Shown here: positions 1 to 8,603 of the stretch, piece after piece
Layout of the letters: each line of letters starts with the position of its first letter
Position numbering within the stretch: position 1 is the stretch's first letter
The notes under the pieces: model-generated
What the model was told of the DNA's origin: nothing
Seen by the model: the letters and a program-made list of their open reading frames with translations, nothing else
Database searches by the model: none
Position numbers and translations under genes: made by a program
Origin: Alphaproteobacteria bacterium
GTDB taxonomy: Bacteria > Pseudomonadota > Alphaproteobacteria > Sphingomonadales > Sphingomonadaceae
Length of the DNA stretch: 30,523 nt
Direction of reading: 5' to 3'
Assembly: GCA_005882415.1 (NCBI GenBank)
Contig: VBAE01000128.1
Span: 1-30,523, forward strand

Positions 1-1
1 C

Positions 2-1249
2 ATCACCGGGCTCGAGAATAATTGGAGCTATGTGACCGATGTCGGCAGCATTTTCTACTGGGTGACCAATGAAGGCGCGCCGCGGCTTCGGGTGGTCGCC
101 ACCGACGTCAACCGCCCGGCCTCCGAAGCGCGCGAGATCGTGGCCGAGAATGCGGCGACGCTGGAGGGCGCGGCGGCGATCGGCGACAAGCTGATCCTCT
201 CCTACCTCGCCGATGCGAAGAGCGACGTCCGGACCTTTACGCTGGACGGAAAGCCGGTCGGCAATGTGAAGCTGCCCGGCATCGGCAGCGTGGGCGGCTT
301 CAGCGGCGAGGCGGGCGATCCCGAGGCCTTCTTCGCCTTCACCAGCTTCAACTATCCGACCACCGTCTACCGCTACGATGCGAAGACCGGCCGGACCGAA
401 CCCTGGTTCGAGCCGAAGGTTTCCTTCGCGCCCGCGGATTTCACCGTGGAGCAGCGTTTCTACAAGTCGAAGGACGGGACGAAGATCCCGATGTTCCTCG
501 TCTACAAGAAGGGCCTCGACCTCGGCCGGCCGCACCCGACCCTGCTCTACGCTTATGGCGGGTTCAACGTGTCGATGACCCCGGGCTTCTCGACCTCGCG
601 CCTCGCCTGGATCGAGCAGGGCGGGGTCTATGCGATGCCGAACATCCGCGGCGGCGGCGAGTACGGCAAAGCCTGGCACGACGCCGGGCGGCTCCAGAAC
701 AAGCAGAACGTGTTCGACGATTTCATCGCGGCCGGCGAATATCTGATCGCGCAAGGGATAACGTCGAACAAGCAGCTCGCAGTCCATGGCGGATCGAACG
801 GCGGGCTGCTGATCGGGGCGGTCGTCAACCAGCGCCCGGACCTGTTCGCCGCCGCGCTTCCGGCGGTCGGCGTGATGGACATGCTCCGCTTCAACCGCTG
901 GACTGCAGGACGCTACTGGGTCGACGATTATGGCTATCCGGACCGCGAGGCGGATTTCCGCACGCTCTATGCCTACTCGCCCTACCACAATATCCGCTCG
1001 GGGGTCCGCTACCCGGCGGTGATGGCGACGACGGCCGACACCGACGACCGGGTCGTCCCGGGCCACAGCTTCAAGTACATGGCGGCGCTCCAGGCGGCGG
1101 ACACCGGGCCGCAGCCCAAGCTGATCCGGATCGAGACCCGCGCCGGCCACGGATCGGGCAAGCCGACCGAGAAGGTGATCGAGGAATATGCCGACATGTG
1201 GGCCTTCATCGCCGCCCACACCGGGATGGAGGTCGGCCCGGTGAAATGA
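2..1249 (+). CDS. Prolyl oligopeptidase family serine peptidase, 3' part
   Basis: The reading frame is open from the left edge, so the gene starts outside the window and only the C-terminal ~415 residues are present. They hold the end of the beta-propeller and the whole alpha/beta-hydrolase domain. The nucleophile motif GGSNGG has its Ser codon at 794-796. The acid lies in ADTDDRVVPGHS near 1030-1060, and the base in AGHGSGKP near 1144-1165. This matches the Ser/Asp/His triad spacing of S9A prolyl oligopeptidase. The family cleaves short peptides after proline. Whether this one is periplasmic or cytoplasmic cannot be judged because the N-terminus is missing. The stop overlaps the next start codon (ATGA), so it is probably translationally coupled to the AraC-type gene that follows. 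Confidence 0.95.
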   Translation: MTGLENNWSYVTDVGSIFYWVTNEGAPRLRVVATDVNRPASEAREIVAENAATLEGAAAIGDKLILSYLADAKSDVRTFTLDGKPVGNVKLPGIGSVGGFSGEAGDPEAFFAFTSFNYPTTVYRYDAKTGRTEPWFEPKVSFAPADFTVEQRFYKSKDGTKIPMFLVYKKGLDLGRPHPTLLYAYGGFNVSMTPGFSTSRLAWIEQGGVYAMPNIRGGGEYGKAWHDAGRLQNKQNVFDDFIAAGEYLIAQGITSNKQLAVHGGSNGGLLIGAVVNQRPDLFAAALPAVGVMDMLRFNRWTAGRYWVDDYGYPDREADFRTLYAYSPYHNIRSGVRYPAVMATTADTDDRVVPGHSFKYMAALQAADTGPQPKLIRIETRAGHGSGKPTEKVIEEYADMWAFIAAHTGMEVGPVK

Positions 1250-2043
1250 GCGGGCGGGGACGGGCCCGAATCGCGGTCTGGGAGGGTGGAAGCCTGTGGC
1301 TGCTCGAGACCGGGCAGGGCTTCGGCGAAACCGGCTTCCACGCCCACCACGCCGTCCAGGTCACGATCGCGCTCGGCGGCAGGTTCACGCTCGCGACGGA
1401 GGAGGAGACGGTCTCCGCTCCGGTCGCCGCGGTGGCGCCGGACGCGCCGCACCGCTTCGAATCGGACGGCCTGATCGGCTTCCTGTTCGTCGAGCCGGAG
1501 AGCCGGGCCGGGCGGCAGATCGCGGCGCGGCTGCTCGGCGGGCGTGAGATCGTGGCAGTGGAGATGCCGCTTCCGGATAACGAATTAGCTCAGCTGCGGA
1601 GTGCGCTTGACGATGGCTCCGGCGACGCATTGCTGGCCGACGCGGGGCGGGCGTTGATCGAAGCGCTTGCCGGTGAGGCCGGGCCGGTGCGCCTCCCCGA
1701 CGCCCGCGTGCGCGGGGTGATCGAAGCCGCCGCGGCGAGGCTCGACGAGCCGCTGCGCCTCCCCGAAGCGGCGGCCGCCGCCGGGCTGTCGCCGGGCCGG
1801 CTCCGGCATCTGTTCGCCGAGGAGACCGGCCTGCCGTTCAAATCCTATCTTCTCTGGCTCCGCTTGGCCAAGGCGGTCGGGGCCTATGGCGCCGGCGCGA
1901 ACCTCACCGAGGCGGCGCACGAGGCGGGGTTCGCGGACAGTGCCCATTTCAGCCGCACCTTCCGCCGCACCTTCGGAGCGCCCGCGACCGCGCTCAAGCG
2001 GACCAGCCCCTACGTTCAATCGCGGCCCGCGAATCGCGCTTAG
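1246..2043 (+). CDS. AraC family transcriptional regulator with cupin-like N-terminus
   Basis: A 265-residue protein. The ATG at 1246 overlaps the upstream TGA (ATGA); an in-frame start further upstream lies inside the peptidase gene and is less likely. Residues ~1-90 look like the small beta-barrel sensor of AraC proteins (a WLLETGQGFGE segment, then HHAVQVTIALGG). The last ~100 residues form the double helix-turn-helix: first helix pair LRLPEAAAAAGLSPGRLRHL, second GFADSAHFSRTFRRTFGAPA, the typical AraC signature. The ligand is unknown. It lies directly upstream of the metallothionein-like ORF on the same strand (35-nt gap), so it could be co-transcribed with it or control it; that is inference from position only. 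Confidence 0.9.
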   Translation: MSGRGRARIAVWEGGSLWLLETGQGFGETGFHAHHAVQVTIALGGRFTLATEEETVSAPVAAVAPDAPHRFESDGLIGFLFVEPESRAGRQIAARLLGGREIVAVEMPLPDNELAQLRSALDDGSGDALLADAGRALIEALAGEAGPVRLPDARVRGVIEAAAARLDEPLRLPEAAAAAGLSPGRLRHLFAEETGLPFKSYLLWLRLAKAVGAYGAGANLTEAAHEAGFADSAHFSRTFRRTFGAPATALKRTSPYVQSRPANRA

Positions 2044-2078
2044 AAGAGCGGCTCCACCAGCGAAGAAGGAGCTGAACG

Positions 2079-2174
2079 ATGAAGAAGACCTGCAACTGCA
2101 ACCCCTGCACCTGCACCAACTGCCGCTGCGGCAAGAACTGCAAGTGCGGCGCCGACTGCCGCTGCGGCAAGTGA
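2079..2174 (+). CDS. Metallothionein-like 31-aa cysteine-rich peptide
   Basis: A 31-residue ORF (ATG at 2079, TGA at 2172-2174) with a well-placed Shine-Dalgarno AAGGAG at 2066-2071. Ten of 31 residues are Cys, at positions 5, 7, 10, 12, 15, 17, 21, 23, 27 and 29, giving five CxC pairs separated by two or three residues (four for the last two). There are seven Lys/Arg residues, no aromatics and no His. Such a CxC ladder is the hallmark of metallothioneins and could bind several soft metal ions (Zn, Cd, Cu) through thiolates. I do not recognise it as a copy of a named bacterial SmtA/BmtA protein, which are about twice as long and contain His. A strong hairpin follows the stop. It could instead be a peptide of another function, but chance would rarely give such spacing behind a good ribosome site. 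Confidence 0.8.
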   Translation: MKKTCNCNPCTCTNCRCGKNCKCGADCRCGK

Positions 2175-2184
2175 GGGCCGGCCT

Positions 2185-2218
2185 CGCGCACCGGCGGGCG
2201 AGTCCTCGCCGGTGCGCG
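2185..2218 (+). terminator. Hairpin 3' of the metallothionein-like ORF
   Basis: Perfect 12-bp inverted repeat (CGCGCACCGGCG at 2185-2196, complement at 2207-2218) with a 10-nt loop, beginning 10 nt after the stop codon. No T-run follows, so it may be a weak terminator or an mRNA-stabilising 3' hairpin. Confidence 0.55.
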
Positions 2219-2340
2219 GGCATCCATTCTCCCGAAGGCACGGAGATCGTTTGAGTAAATCTCCCCCCTCGCCGATTAACCGTGCAGATTAGCCACTGCG
2301 CCGGACATAGGTTAGTGTCGCCCCGTACTGAGTCGCCTGT

Positions 2341-2363
2341 GGGGAGGCGCACTCGTCCTCCCC
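2341..2363 (+). promoter_or_regulatory. Leader hairpin upstream of the RTX gene
   Basis: GGGGAGG (2341-2347) and CCTCCCC (2357-2363) can form a 7-bp stem with a 9-nt loop, 37 nt before the RTX start codon. The likely ribosome site GAGGGG lies outside it at 2389-2394. The wider non-coding stretch 2219-2400 has no recognisable ORF. I could not identify a confident sigma-70 promoter in it. Confidence 0.3.
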
Positions 2364-2400
2364 TGTTCGGCGGCTCGCATCGCACGCGAGGGGATGAAGC

Positions 2401-5400
2401 ATGGCAATTGTGAACGGCACACCGGGCCCCGACACGCTCAGCGGCACCAGCGGCGACGATCAGATCAACGGCTTCGCGGGCAACGACATCATCGTCGGCT
2501 TCGCCGGCAACGATCTGATCGACGGCGGCGACGATCATGATTTCCTCCGCGGCGAGGACGGCGACGACACGATCCTCGGCGGCAATGGCGACGATTATCT
2601 GAGGGGCGGCCTCGGCAACGACATCGTCGACGGCGGCAACGGCATCGACCGCGCCGCATACGTCAACGCCCCTGGCGGCGTGACGGTAAGCCTCGCCATC
2701 CAGGGCGTTGCGCAGAATACCGGATCGGCCGGGATCGATACGCTGATCGGGATCGAGCATCTCTCCGGCACCTCCTTCGCCGACTCGCTGACCGGCAATG
2801 CCGGCGACAATTGGTTGTGGGGCGAAGGCGGCGACGACTTCTTCTCGGCCGGCGACGGCAACGACCTGGTCGAAGTCGGCACGGGCAACGTCACCGCCGA
2901 CGGCGGCAGCGGCACCGACACATTCTCCTTCTTCAACAATGCCGAAGCCTATCCGGGCGGAGTCACCCTCTCGCTTCTGCTCCAGGGCGGCGCGCAGGCG
3001 GCCGGGCCGGGGACGATAACGATCAGCGGCTTCGAGAATCTCTCCGGCTCCGCGGTCAATGACAGCCTGACCGGCGACAATGGCGCGAACGTCCTTGCCG
3101 GCGACCAGGGCAACGACCTGCTGACCGGCGGCGCGGGCAACGACACGCTCTACGGCGACGGGCGCTTCACGATCGACACCCACTCGACCGGCGGCTCAGG
3201 GCCGATCGTCCTCTACCCAGACGGCGCGGTGACCTTCCCGGGCGACTTCGTGTCGGGCGACGACGTGCTCGAGGGCGGGACCGGCAACGACATATTGAAC
3301 GGCGGCGGCGGGTCCGACACGGCGAGCTATGCCGGGGCAAGCGGCGCGGTCGCGGTCAACCTGACCAGCCATTCCTCGAGCGGCGCGGACGGAAACGACA
3401 GCCTCATCTCGATCGAGAACATCACCGGCTCGGGCTTCGACGACCTCCTCCGCGGCGATACCGGCGACAATGTCATCGCCGGCGGCGGCGGCCACGATTT
3501 CATCCGCGCCTTCGAGGGCGACGACACCCTGCTCGGCGGCGACGGCGACGACTATCTCGACGGCGGCCTCGGCAACGACGTCTTCGACGGCGGCAACGGC
3601 ATCGACCGGGTGTCCTATGCGGTCAATGCGCTGAACGGGGTCACCGTCGACTTGAACATCGCCGGGCCCCAGGCGACCGGCCAGGGCAGCGACAGCCTCG
3701 CCAATATTGAGAATCTGTCCGGCACCAGGTTCGACGACACCCTCATCGGCAATGCCGGCGACAATTGGCTGTGGGGCGGATCCGACAATTCGGGCGTCAC
3801 CGGCAACGACACCATCCTGGGCAATGGCGGCAACGATCTGATCTGGGTCGGAAACGGCAACCATCAGGTCGACGGCGGCCTCGGTACCGACACGCTCGGC
3901 GCCGGCAACGACGCCGACATCACCGCCGCGGGCGTGACCCTGTCCCTCGCCCTCCAGGGCGCGGCGCAGAATAGCGGCCAGGGGATGTGGACCTTGAACG
4001 GCTTCGAGAATCTGTCGGGCTCGCTCTACGCCGACACGTTGACCGGCAATGCGGGCGACAACGTCCTCGCAGGCGCCCTCGGCAACGACACTTTGTCGGG
4101 CGGCGCGGGCAACGACACTCTGCTCGGCGACGGCATGATCAATGTCGACTCCCACGGCACCGGCGGCTCCGGCCCGATCGTCACTTATACCGACGCCGCG
4201 CCGATCTTCGCGGCGCCGTCGGGCGACGACGTCATGGAAGGCGGCGACGGCGACGACATAGTGAACGGCGGCGGCGGCTCCGATACGGCGAGCTACGAGC
4301 ACGCCTCGGGCGCGGTCCAGGTCGTCCTCAGCCCGTCCGGCAACGGCAGCGCGAGCGGTGCCGCGGGCAACGACAATCTGATCAGCATCGAGAATCTGAT
4401 CGGATCGGGCTTCAACGACCTGATGAACGGCAATCAATTCGACAACCGGATCCAGGGTCTGGACGGCCACGACCTGCTTCGCGGCCGGGACGGCAACGAC
4501 ATTCTGGAAGGGGGGCTCGGCGACGACTTCCTGAACGGCGGCAATGGCGACGACACATTGAACGGCGGCGCCGGCTGGGACCGCGCGGCCTACAGCACCG
4601 GCGCGGTCGCCGGCGTGACGGTGAACCTCACTATCGCCGGGGCGCAGAATACCGGGTCGCAGGGCTTCGATACGCTGGTCGGGATCGAGCATGTCTCGGG
4701 CACCCGCTTCAACGACACGCTGACCGGCGACAATGGCGACAATTGGCTGTGGGGCGGATCGGACGGGAGCGGGGTGACCGGCAACGACACCATCTCCGCG
4801 GGCGGCGGCAACGACCTCGTCGAAGTCGGCACCGGCACCCACACGCTGGCGGGCGGGCTCGGCGTCGACACCATCTCGCTGTCGGGCAACGGCACCGACG
4901 TGACCGCGGCCGGCATCACCCTGTCGCTGCTCCTCCAGGGCGCGGCGCAGAATACCGAGCAGGGGATGATGCTGCTCACCGGCTTCGAGAACGTCTCCGG
5001 CTCCCAATATGACGACCTCGTCACCGGCGATGCAGGCAACAACCTGCTCGCCGGCGATTCCGCCAACGACGTGCTGAACGGCGGCGACGGCGACGACACC
5101 CTGCTCGGCGACGGGCGGGTCTATGTGGACGTCCACGGCACCGGCGGCTCGGGTCCGATCGTCACGACGGGCGACGTCGGCTCCTTGGGCGAGCCGGTCG
5201 GCAACGACACCCTCAACGGCGGCAAGGGCAATGACGTCCTGAACGGCGGCGGCGGCGACGACTCTCTGACCGGCGGCGCCGGGCAGGACCGCTTCGTCTT
5301 CGGACCCGCGTCCGGCGACGATCATATCACCGACTTCGCCAAGAAGGACGTGATCGCCTTCGACGGCGTAGCGGGGGTCGACGACTTCTCCGACCTGACG

Positions 5401-5592
5401 CTGACCGCGGTCGGCAAGGACACGCTGATCACCTGGGGCACCGGGGATTCGATCACGGTCGACGGGACGAAGCCGAAGCAGCTCTCCGCTTCCGACTTCG
5501 ACTTCGGCGTTGCCTCCGCTTCGGCGGCGGCGATGAGCTTCGATGGCCCAAATCACGGCCACGCCCTCGGCCACGGCGAATGGATGCCGTGA
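2401..5592 (+). CDS. RTX (haemolysin-type calcium-binding repeat) secreted protein
   Basis: A 1063-residue acidic protein without an N-terminal signal peptide. It is almost entirely nonapeptide RTX repeats of the GGxGxDxLx type (for example GGAGNDTLYG, GGDGDDYLDG), which bind calcium in a parallel beta-roll once outside the cell. Family members leave through type I secretion using an uncleaved C-terminal signal. The last ~120 residues (ITDFAKKDVIAFDG, then DTLITWGTGDSITV) match the terminal region common in such proteins. The repeats are arranged as three long copies of ~320 residues, each with AAY/VSY, ENLSG-type, GDNWLWG and TGGSGPIV landmarks. No enzymatic domain is visible, so a structural, S-layer-like or adhesive role is more likely than a toxin. 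No type I transporter gene is nearby. Confidence 0.93.
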   Translation: MAIVNGTPGPDTLSGTSGDDQINGFAGNDIIVGFAGNDLIDGGDDHDFLRGEDGDDTILGGNGDDYLRGGLGNDIVDGGNGIDRAAYVNAPGGVTVSLAIQGVAQNTGSAGIDTLIGIEHLSGTSFADSLTGNAGDNWLWGEGGDDFFSAGDGNDLVEVGTGNVTADGGSGTDTFSFFNNAEAYPGGVTLSLLLQGGAQAAGPGTITISGFENLSGSAVNDSLTGDNGANVLAGDQGNDLLTGGAGNDTLYGDGRFTIDTHSTGGSGPIVLYPDGAVTFPGDFVSGDDVLEGGTGNDILNGGGGSDTASYAGASGAVAVNLTSHSSSGADGNDSLISIENITGSGFDDLLRGDTGDNVIAGGGGHDFIRAFEGDDTLLGGDGDDYLDGGLGNDVFDGGNGIDRVSYAVNALNGVTVDLNIAGPQATGQGSDSLANIENLSGTRFDDTLIGNAGDNWLWGGSDNSGVTGNDTILGNGGNDLIWVGNGNHQVDGGLGTDTLGAGNDADITAAGVTLSLALQGAAQNSGQGMWTLNGFENLSGSLYADTLTGNAGDNVLAGALGNDTLSGGAGNDTLLGDGMINVDSHGTGGSGPIVTYTDAAPIFAAPSGDDVMEGGDGDDIVNGGGGSDTASYEHASGAVQVVLSPSGNGSASGAAGNDNLISIENLIGSGFNDLMNGNQFDNRIQGLDGHDLLRGRDGNDILEGGLGDDFLNGGNGDDTLNGGAGWDRAAYSTGAVAGVTVNLTIAGAQNTGSQGFDTLVGIEHVSGTRFNDTLTGDNGDNWLWGGSDGSGVTGNDTISAGGGNDLVEVGTGTHTLAGGLGVDTISLSGNGTDVTAAGITLSLLLQGAAQNTEQGMMLLTGFENVSGSQYDDLVTGDAGNNLLAGDSANDVLNGGDGDDTLLGDGRVYVDVHGTGGSGPIVTTGDVGSLGEPVGNDTLNGGKGNDVLNGGGGDDSLTGGAGQDRFVFGPASGDDHITDFAKKDVIAFDGVAGVDDFSDLTLTAVGKDTLITWGTGDSITVDGTKPKQLSASDFDFGVASASAAAMSFDGPNHGHALGHGEWMP
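2524..5175 (+). repeat. Three ~320-codon tandem units within the RTX gene
   Basis: Matching landmarks recur once per unit. The GHDF/HDFLR-type block starts near codons 43, 361 and 686. GDNWLWG falls near codons 137, 453 and 780. TGGSGPIV falls near codons 262, 585 and 911. Spacing is therefore about 316-327 codons. The units have diverged, so the duplication is not recent, though stretches such as GACAATTGG(C/T)TGTGGGGCG stay nearly identical. Confidence 0.85.
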
Positions 5593-5656
5593 GCCGTTAA
5601 TCCCCGCGTCAGGACCGGCTGCGTAACGAACGGCCGGTACCTACGGGAGGGTTGAG

Positions 5657-6079
5657 ATGCGGGCGATTGCGGGATTGGCGGCGGCGGCTTTGCTGGCGGG
5701 GGCGCTTGCGGCGCCGGCCGATGCGCGGGGCGGCAACCACTGGCACCATCATGACGACATCGACGGCGGCGACGTGGTCGCGGGCGCGCTGGTCGTCGGC
5801 GGGATCGCGGCCATCGCTTCGGCGATCAGCGCGGGCAACACCGCCAAGCAGGACGCCGCGGTGGAGAGCTGCTCGCGCGAGGCGGAGGCGCGCGAAGGCG
5901 GCCGGGTCGCCGAGATCAACCATATCGGCAAGAGCAAGGGCTATTACACCGTGGAAGGCCTGCTCGAGGCCGGCGGGCCCGATGACGGGGTGGCGGACGG
6001 GCGGCGGAACACCCTTCCCTTCACCTGCACGGTCCGCAACGGCACCATCTACAGCTTCCGGACCGCCGAAGCGGCCTGA
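5657..6079 (+). CDS. Small secreted protein, paralogue of the one at 10988
   Basis: A 140-residue protein preceded by GGGAGGG at 5644-5650. Residues 1-23 are a signal peptide ending ADA/ARG. After a His-rich patch (HWHHHDD) comes IDGGDVVAGALVVGGIAAIA, a glycine/alanine-rich hydrophobic stretch long enough to cross a membrane. The C-terminal half has two Cys (SCSREAEA and TCTVRNG), possibly a disulphide in the periplasm. The same architecture and near-identical hydrophobic core occur in the gene at 10988-11527. I do not recognise a named family and no enzymatic motif is visible. It lies between the RTX gene and the FecR gene on the same strand, 64 nt after the RTX stop. Confidence 0.82.
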   Translation: MRAIAGLAAAALLAGALAAPADARGGNHWHHHDDIDGGDVVAGALVVGGIAAIASAISAGNTAKQDAAVESCSREAEAREGGRVAEINHIGKSKGYYTVEGLLEAGGPDDGVADGRRNTLPFTCTVRNGTIYSFRTAEAA

Positions 6080-6187
6080 ATACTAAGCGCGGCGTTAACT
6101 ATGCCGCCTCATGCGATCTCAACGCCTTAGCGGCTAGAGCGGGCACCCTGCCGCCCCTTCGGGCGCGCTGAGGTGGGGCTCGTGCCG

Positions 6188-7392
<1,205 letters not shown>

Positions 7393-7435
7393 GCGGCGGA
7401 AACCCTTCTTCAACAGACGCTTGGTAAAGAAGACG

Positions 7436-7455
7436 CCAACCATGGAGACGGTTGG
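7436..7455 (+). promoter_or_regulatory. Stem-loop presenting the ribosome site of the barrel gene
   Basis: CCAACC (7436-7441) pairs with GGTTGG (7450-7455). The 8-nt loop carries GGAG (7444-7447), the only good Shine-Dalgarno for the GTG start at 7455. The first base of the start codon lies in the stem. This could tune translation of the barrel, but six base pairs could also be chance. Confidence 0.3.
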
Positions 7456-8603
7456 TGACCAAGACGAAAAGGCCCGGGCGGCGCATTGCAACTTCCAGCG
7501 GACTGGCTTGCGCAGCCCTGGCCCTGTCCGGGGCCGCTCCGCCCCCGCCGAACACGCTACAATACGATCTGCGCAAGCTGGTCTACTCCGCGCAGGTCAC
7601 CGCCGGGACCAAGGCCCCGGTCGAGCCGGGCGAGCAATATCCGGCCGACGACCGCGACCGGGCCATCCCCTCCCCGTCTCCGATCGAGCCTGAACAACCG
7701 CAGGCGGCGCCGGAGCGGACGAATTGGTATCTCAACGCGGACGTGAGCGCGGTGGCGGACAGCAACGTCAACAACGCCACCAATGCGCGAGAGGTGCCGA
7801 TCGATTTTGGCGGGGTGGTGCTGCCGGTGCCGCTCGACCCCACCCTCCGCCAGCAGTCCGGCGCCGGCTTCGCCGCCTCCGCTTCGGGCGGCGTTCGGCA
7901 TCAGGTCTCGCCCCAGACGGAACTGGCCGCCGGCGTCGAAGCCTCCGCGATCGACTATGAGGGCGGCAGGAACGACGATTCCTCGCTGCTCGGCGCCGCC
8001 GGCTTCAACTTCAAGTCGGCGGGCGGCACATCCGGCTGGCTGCAGGGGATCGTCTTCGACCGCTGGTATGGCGGGACCAGCGTCAGCCAGGGCTTCGGCC
8101 TCCGCGGCAATGTCCGCCAGCCGGTCGGCCCCGGCCGGGCGATCACCCTCTACGCCGACGCCCGCCATTTCGAGTCCGGCTTCGGCGACGATTTCGGCGG
8201 CACCCAGGCGAGCGTCTACCTTACCTACGAAGCGGTGCTGGACCCCAACACCTCCTCTTCCTTCGGCGGCTACGTCCGGCGCGAATGGCTGGGCGGCGAT
8301 CCTTACTCCAGCCGGGAGGCGGGCCTCTACGGCGGCTTGAACCGCTTCCTCAGCCCCTGGCTGACCGGCGGCATATCGGGCGGGGTGAGCCGGGTCGGCT
8401 ACGACGCGCCGATCCTGTTCCTCTCGCCGGAAGCGCGGGACGACTGGCGCTTCTACGCCAGCACCTTCCTCACCACCCGGCGGCCCCTCTTCCTCGGAAT
8501 CTATCCCTCGCTCACCTACACCTACAACCGCACCCGAAGCTCGGTCGACTATTACGATTCCGACCGGCACCGGCTCCGCCTGGGCCTGTCGCGGGCCTTT
8601 TGA
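7455..8603 (+). CDS. DUF560/SLAM-like outer-membrane beta-barrel protein
   Basis: GTG 7455 with GGAG seven bases upstream gives 382 residues; TTG 7452 is possible. Residues ~1-32 read as a signal peptide (two basic patches, then LACAALALSGAAPPPP). From about residue 95 the protein is a chain of alternating beta-strands, from WYLNADVSAVADSNVNNATN to a C-terminal phenylalanine (LRLGLSRAF), the mark of an outer-membrane barrel. The opening and the YTYNRTRSSVDYYDSDRHR end resemble the DUF560 barrel of surface lipoprotein assembly modifiers. The N-terminal TPR domain usual in that family is absent; only a short Pro-rich linker precedes the barrel. Its stop overlaps the start of the CHASE2/EAL gene. 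A role in exporting or displaying a surface protein is inferred from the family. Confidence 0.8.
   Translation: MTKTKRPGRRIATSSGLACAALALSGAAPPPPNTLQYDLRKLVYSAQVTAGTKAPVEPGEQYPADDRDRAIPSPSPIEPEQPQAAPERTNWYLNADVSAVADSNVNNATNAREVPIDFGGVVLPVPLDPTLRQQSGAGFAASASGGVRHQVSPQTELAAGVEASAIDYEGGRNDDSSLLGAAGFNFKSAGGTSGWLQGIVFDRWYGGTSVSQGFGLRGNVRQPVGPGRAITLYADARHFESGFGDDFGGTQASVYLTYEAVLDPNTSSSFGGYVRREWLGGDPYSSREAGLYGGLNRFLSPWLTGGISGGVSRVGYDAPILFLSPEARDDWRFYASTFLTTRRPLFLGIYPSLTYTYNRTRSSVDYYDSDRHRLRLGLSRAF

Noticed and set aside
2276..2281. TTAACC upstream of the RTX gene as a CtrA half-site.
   Set aside because: The second half at the required spacing reads GATTAG, not TTAAC; a six-base match alone is too weak.
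2524..5175. RTX super-repeats as tandem duplication of a mobile element.
   Set aside because: All units are in frame, diverged at the DNA level and typical of RTX proteins; no terminal repeats or transposase.
1585..5574. Very long open frames on the minus strand opposite the AraC and RTX genes (532 and 792 codons).
   Set aside because: They are rich in Val/Ala/Asp/Arg runs with no domain signatures and mirror the codon pattern of the real plus-strand genes. GC-rich third positions keep the opposite frame open.
6173..6187. GTG 6173 as start of the FecR gene.
   Set aside because: It lies within the apparent ribosome site region (GAGGTGGGG) and adds five residues before a complete signal peptide; ATG 6188 fits better.
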